Source: AP-15 sp963703745 (GTDB taxonomy: Bacteria; Pseudomonadota; Alphaproteobacteria; ATCC43930; CGMCC-115725). Taken from it: a stretch of 64,000 bases of DNA. The stretch is taken from contig CAVPFL010000004.1 in assembly GCA_963703745.1 (NCBI GenBank), forward strand, positions 1,178,001 to 1,242,000, given 5' to 3'. Position 1 is the stretch's first letter, and the number at the start of each line of letters is the position of its first letter. A program made the position numbers and the translations under genes. The notes under the pieces were generated by a model that was given only the letters and a program-made list of their open reading frames with translations, was not told the origin of the DNA and did not search any database. Positions 61,735 to 64,000 of this stretch are shown piece after piece.

Positions 61735-61967
61735 CCCGTTTCACTGCCGCCACCGGTTCAGAAAACTTTCAGCCAAATTTCAGGCGGGAGTCAAGACACC
61801 GGACCGAGATTTAGGGTTCCATTGTCAGCGGTCACGGGACCGCAGTTTGGCCACAATCGACGTTTGTGACTCCGGGTCGCGCTCTCGCCAGGGTTCCGCC
61901 TCGTCTATCGGATAGGACGGATTTCGCGTAAAAAACCGCATCGTCGGAGGTACAGCAGGCGCAAGCA

Positions 61968-64000
61968 ATGGCCGCCAGGAAGAAGGCACCGCTCACGCGG
62001 GAGCGAAGCAACGCCGAACTCGCGGCCGAACTGATGCGGCTCGCCGCCGACCGGGATGAGGCATTGGCGCGCGAGCGCGCGCTGGCCGAGGTGCTGCAGG
62101 TCATCAATTCGTCGCCCGGCGACCTTGCTCCGGTCTTCGACACGCTGCTCGACCGCGCGCTGCTTTTGTGCGCGGCGCCGTTCGGCGTCCTGTTCCGCTA
62201 CGACGGCAGGGCGATGCATCTGATGGCGATGCGCGGAGCCGTCCTCGACAAAGCCGGCCTCGAATGGTTCCGGACCTGGGTTCCGGAGGGCGCCATGTCC
62301 GAGATCGGGCAGGGCGCGCCGCTCGTGCACATCGAGGACATGCACGAGAGCGAGGCGTACCGCAGGGGCGTACCTTCGCGCGTCAGGACGGTCGAGGTCA
62401 CCGGCGCGCGCACCATGCTGTGGGTGCCGCTCCGCCGCGCCGATCGGCTCCTCGGCGTCCTTGCGATCTACCGCCGCGAGGTGCGGCCCTTCACCGAGGC
62501 CGAGATTGCGCTGCTGCAGAACTTCGCCGCGCAAGCGGTTATCGCGATCGACAACGCGCGCCTTCTGACCGAGACGCGCGAGGCGTTGGAACAGCAGACT
62601 GCAACCGCCGAGGTCTTGCAGGTCATCAATTCGTCGCCCGGCGACCTGGCTCCGGTTTGGGACGCAATGCTCGACAAGGCGGCGAGCCTATGCGAGGCAA
62701 ATCTTGGGTTTCTCTGCAGTTACGACGGCGAAGCCCAGATTCTGCTCGCCTCGCGCGGGCTGTCGCCCGAACAGGCGGAGCTGGCGCGGAGAGTGCCCAT
62801 CGAGCCGATGAGCTCGGTGGGTCGTCTGGCGCGCAGCAAGGACGAATTCATCCATACGCCGGATATCACTCACGACGAGGCTTACCGAGCCGGAGTTCCT
62901 TCGCGCCGCGCCTTCGTCGAAATGACCAGCGCGCGTACGGCGTTGTGGGTCGCCCTGCGCAAGGATAATGCGCTGATCGGCGTCTTCATCCTTTACCGCA
63001 CCGAAGTGCGCCCCTTCACCGACAAACAGATCGCTCTCCTGCGGAACTTCGCGCAGCAGGCGGTCATCGCAATGGACAATGCGCGCCTGCTGACCGAGAC
63101 GCGCGAAGCCTTGGAAGCGCAGCAGGCGACCGCCGAGGTCATGCAGGTCATCAACGCCTCCTCCGGCCATCTGGCGCCGGTGTTCCAGGCGATGCTCGAC
63201 AAGGCCTTGGCATTGTGCGGCGCCGGCATCGGCGGGCTCGGCACCTGGCAGGGCGACCGGTTTTCGTTTGTCGCCGCGCTCGGCGTGTCACAGGCCTTCA
63301 CCGATTTCATCGCTCATAACGAGGTTTCGCCGGGCCCCCGGAGCGGCTTTCTGCAAGTCGCCCGCGGCAAGGGCTATGTGCAGTTCGAGGACATCGCGAC
63401 CTCGCCCTTTTATGCGGCGGGCGATCCGCTGAGCCGCGCGCTCGTCGATCTCGATGGCGGACACACGACGCTGTGCGTGCCGCTGGTCCGCGATGACGAC
63501 GTCCTCGGCGTCATCACTGCCGTGCGCCGCGAAGTCCGGCCATTCTCCGAACGCCAGATCGCGCTCTTCAAGAACTTCGCCGGCCAGGCCGTCGTGGCGA
63601 TGGAGAACGCGCGGCTCCTCACCGAGACCCGCGAGGCCCTGGAGCAGCAGACCGCGACGGCCGAGGTTCTCGGCGTCATCAACTCCTCGCCCGGCGACCT
63701 CGCCCCGGTGTTCAATGCAATTTTGGAGAAAGCTCATCGGCTTTGCGGCGTCAGTCGCGGCGCATTGTTGGTGTTCGACGGTGCGTTCGCCCGGGCGGTA
63801 GCCACGCATGGCATCGAGGAAGCTCAAGCCGTGCGGTTGCGCCAGCCTTTCCGGCCGCTTCTCACCAACAGCCCGCACGCGCGCGTCGCTCGCGAAAAGC
63901 GCGTGGTCGACATCCCTGATCTGGCAGCCGACACGCTATGGGAGCCGGATGACCCAAAGCATATCGGCGCCAGCCGGGCGGGGGTCGGGACCATGCTGTT
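61968..64000 (+). CDS. Tandem-GAF sensor protein (C-terminus beyond window)
   Basis: The frame is open from the ATG at 61968 to the right edge (677 codons visible). After a short N-terminal coiled coil, GAF-like units repeat about every 175 residues, each opening with AEVLQVINSSPGDLAPVFD- or AEVMQVINASSGHLAPVFQ-type text and closing with NFAAQAVIAIDNARLLTETR EALEQQ-type linkers. Four units begin inside the window (starts near 62105, 62627, 63152 and 63680). Such arrays usually end in a histidine kinase or cyclase domain, here unseen. The kinase remnant at 59742 is a relative. The upstream ribosome-binding site (GGAGG) is far, so the start is uncertain. Confidence 0.85.
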   Translation, partial: MAARKKAPLTRERSNAELAAELMRLAADRDEALARERALAEVLQVINSSPGDLAPVFDTLLDRALLLCAAPFGVLFRYDGRAMHLMAMRGAVLDKAGLEWFRTWVPEGAMSEIGQGAPLVHIEDMHESEAYRRGVPSRVRTVEVTGARTMLWVPLRRADRLLGVLAIYRREVRPFTEAEIALLQNFAAQAVIAIDNARLLTETREALEQQTATAEVLQVINSSPGDLAPVWDAMLDKAASLCEANLGFLCSYDGEAQILLASRGLSPEQAELARRVPIEPMSSVGRLARSKDEFIHTPDITHDEAYRAGVPSRRAFVEMTSARTALWVALRKDNALIGVFILYRTEVRPFTDKQIALLRNFAQQAVIAMDNARLLTETREALEAQQATAEVMQVINASSGHLAPVFQAMLDKALALCGAGIGGLGTWQGDRFSFVAALGVSQAFTDFIAHNEVSPGPRSGFLQVARGKGYVQFEDIATSPFYAAGDPLSRALVDLDGGHTTLCVPLVRDDDVLGVITAVRREVRPFSERQIALFKNFAGQAVVAMENARLLTETREALEQQTATAEVLGVINSSPGDLAPVFNAILEKAHRLCGVSRGALLVFDGAFARAVATHGIEEAQAVRLRQPFRPLLTNSPHARVAREKRVVDIPDLAADTLWEPDDPKHIGASRAGVGTML

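Noticed and set aside
61968..64000. Periodic 525-bp repeats as a mobile or CRISPR-like array
   Set aside because: They encode consecutive GAF domains in one open frame.

Overview
The window reads as chromosomal DNA of a GC-rich alphaproteobacterium. Supporting this are an Rrf2-sufBCD operon, a ffs-dnaX-ybaB-recR block, a dsbB-COQ7 pair, a GlxBC/GlnT-type locus, a PKS-III/P450 locus and REP-like palindromes of the kind common in Rhizobiales/Rhodospirillales. I cannot name a genus. Most genes are tightly packed, often with 4-base ATGA/GTGA start-stop overlaps. Several short zones are full of broken genes.

Layout. 1-3.9 kb: suf Fe-S assembly operon (minus) with its Rrf2 regulator. 4.1-6.4 kb: OmpR-type two-component system. 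6.6-9.5 kb: recR, ybaB, dnaX and the 4.5S/SRP RNA gene (minus). 9.6-11.1 kb: a GST/ECF-sigma chimeric ORF and nudC. 11.4-12.2 kb: PIN toxin and HTH antitoxin. 12.4-16.6 kb: a diversity-generating retroelement (DGR). 16.6-19.6 kb: a ThDP enzyme, a hicB remnant, vapBC and a TfoX-type gene. 19.7-24.1 kb: MFS transporter and an incomplete glx/mgs-glnT locus. 24.2-28.8 kb: type III polyketide synthase, methyltransferase, MFS exporter and cytochrome P450. 28.8-31 kb: dicarboxylate-type symporter overlapping a periplasmic binding protein. 31-35 kb: rfbA with an rfbC remnant, an ABC exporter and a Uma2-type gene. 35-38.8 kb: yqaA, dsbB, coq7, a Rieske oxygenase and a PDZ protease homologue. 39.1 kb: tRNA-Lys(UUU), followed by a gene-poor stretch to 42.7 kb. 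42.7-45.1 kb: family-5 binding protein and enoyl-CoA hydratase. 45.3-46.9 kb: broken TIR/NB-ARC/WD40 gene. 47-57.6 kb: small enzymes, MFS, luciferase-like oxidoreductase, thioesterase, glgA, formyltransferase and a sensor kinase. 57.9-60 kb: frameshifted dihydropyrimidinase and two gene stubs among palindromic repeats. 60-64 kb: CadC-like TPR regulator and a tandem-GAF sensor that runs off the right edge.

The most notable system is the DGR at 12.4-16.6 kb. A DUF4062-like/nSTAND NTPase/TM/FGE-sulfatase target carries a 117-bp variable repeat (VR). It is followed by an Avd gene, a DGR-type reverse transcriptase and a 117-bp template repeat (TR) that overlaps the 3' end of the RT reading frame. 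TR and VR differ at 18 positions, 17 of them template adenines, which is the signature of adenine-specific mutagenic retrohoming. The target is now broken by several frameshifts, an internal deletion and a palindromic repeat insertion, and the VR lies one base out of frame. A fragment of a second avd lies downstream. A second STAND-type gene (TIR/NB-ARC/WD40) at 45.3 kb is broken in a similar way. Both look like recently lost conflict or immunity NTPases.
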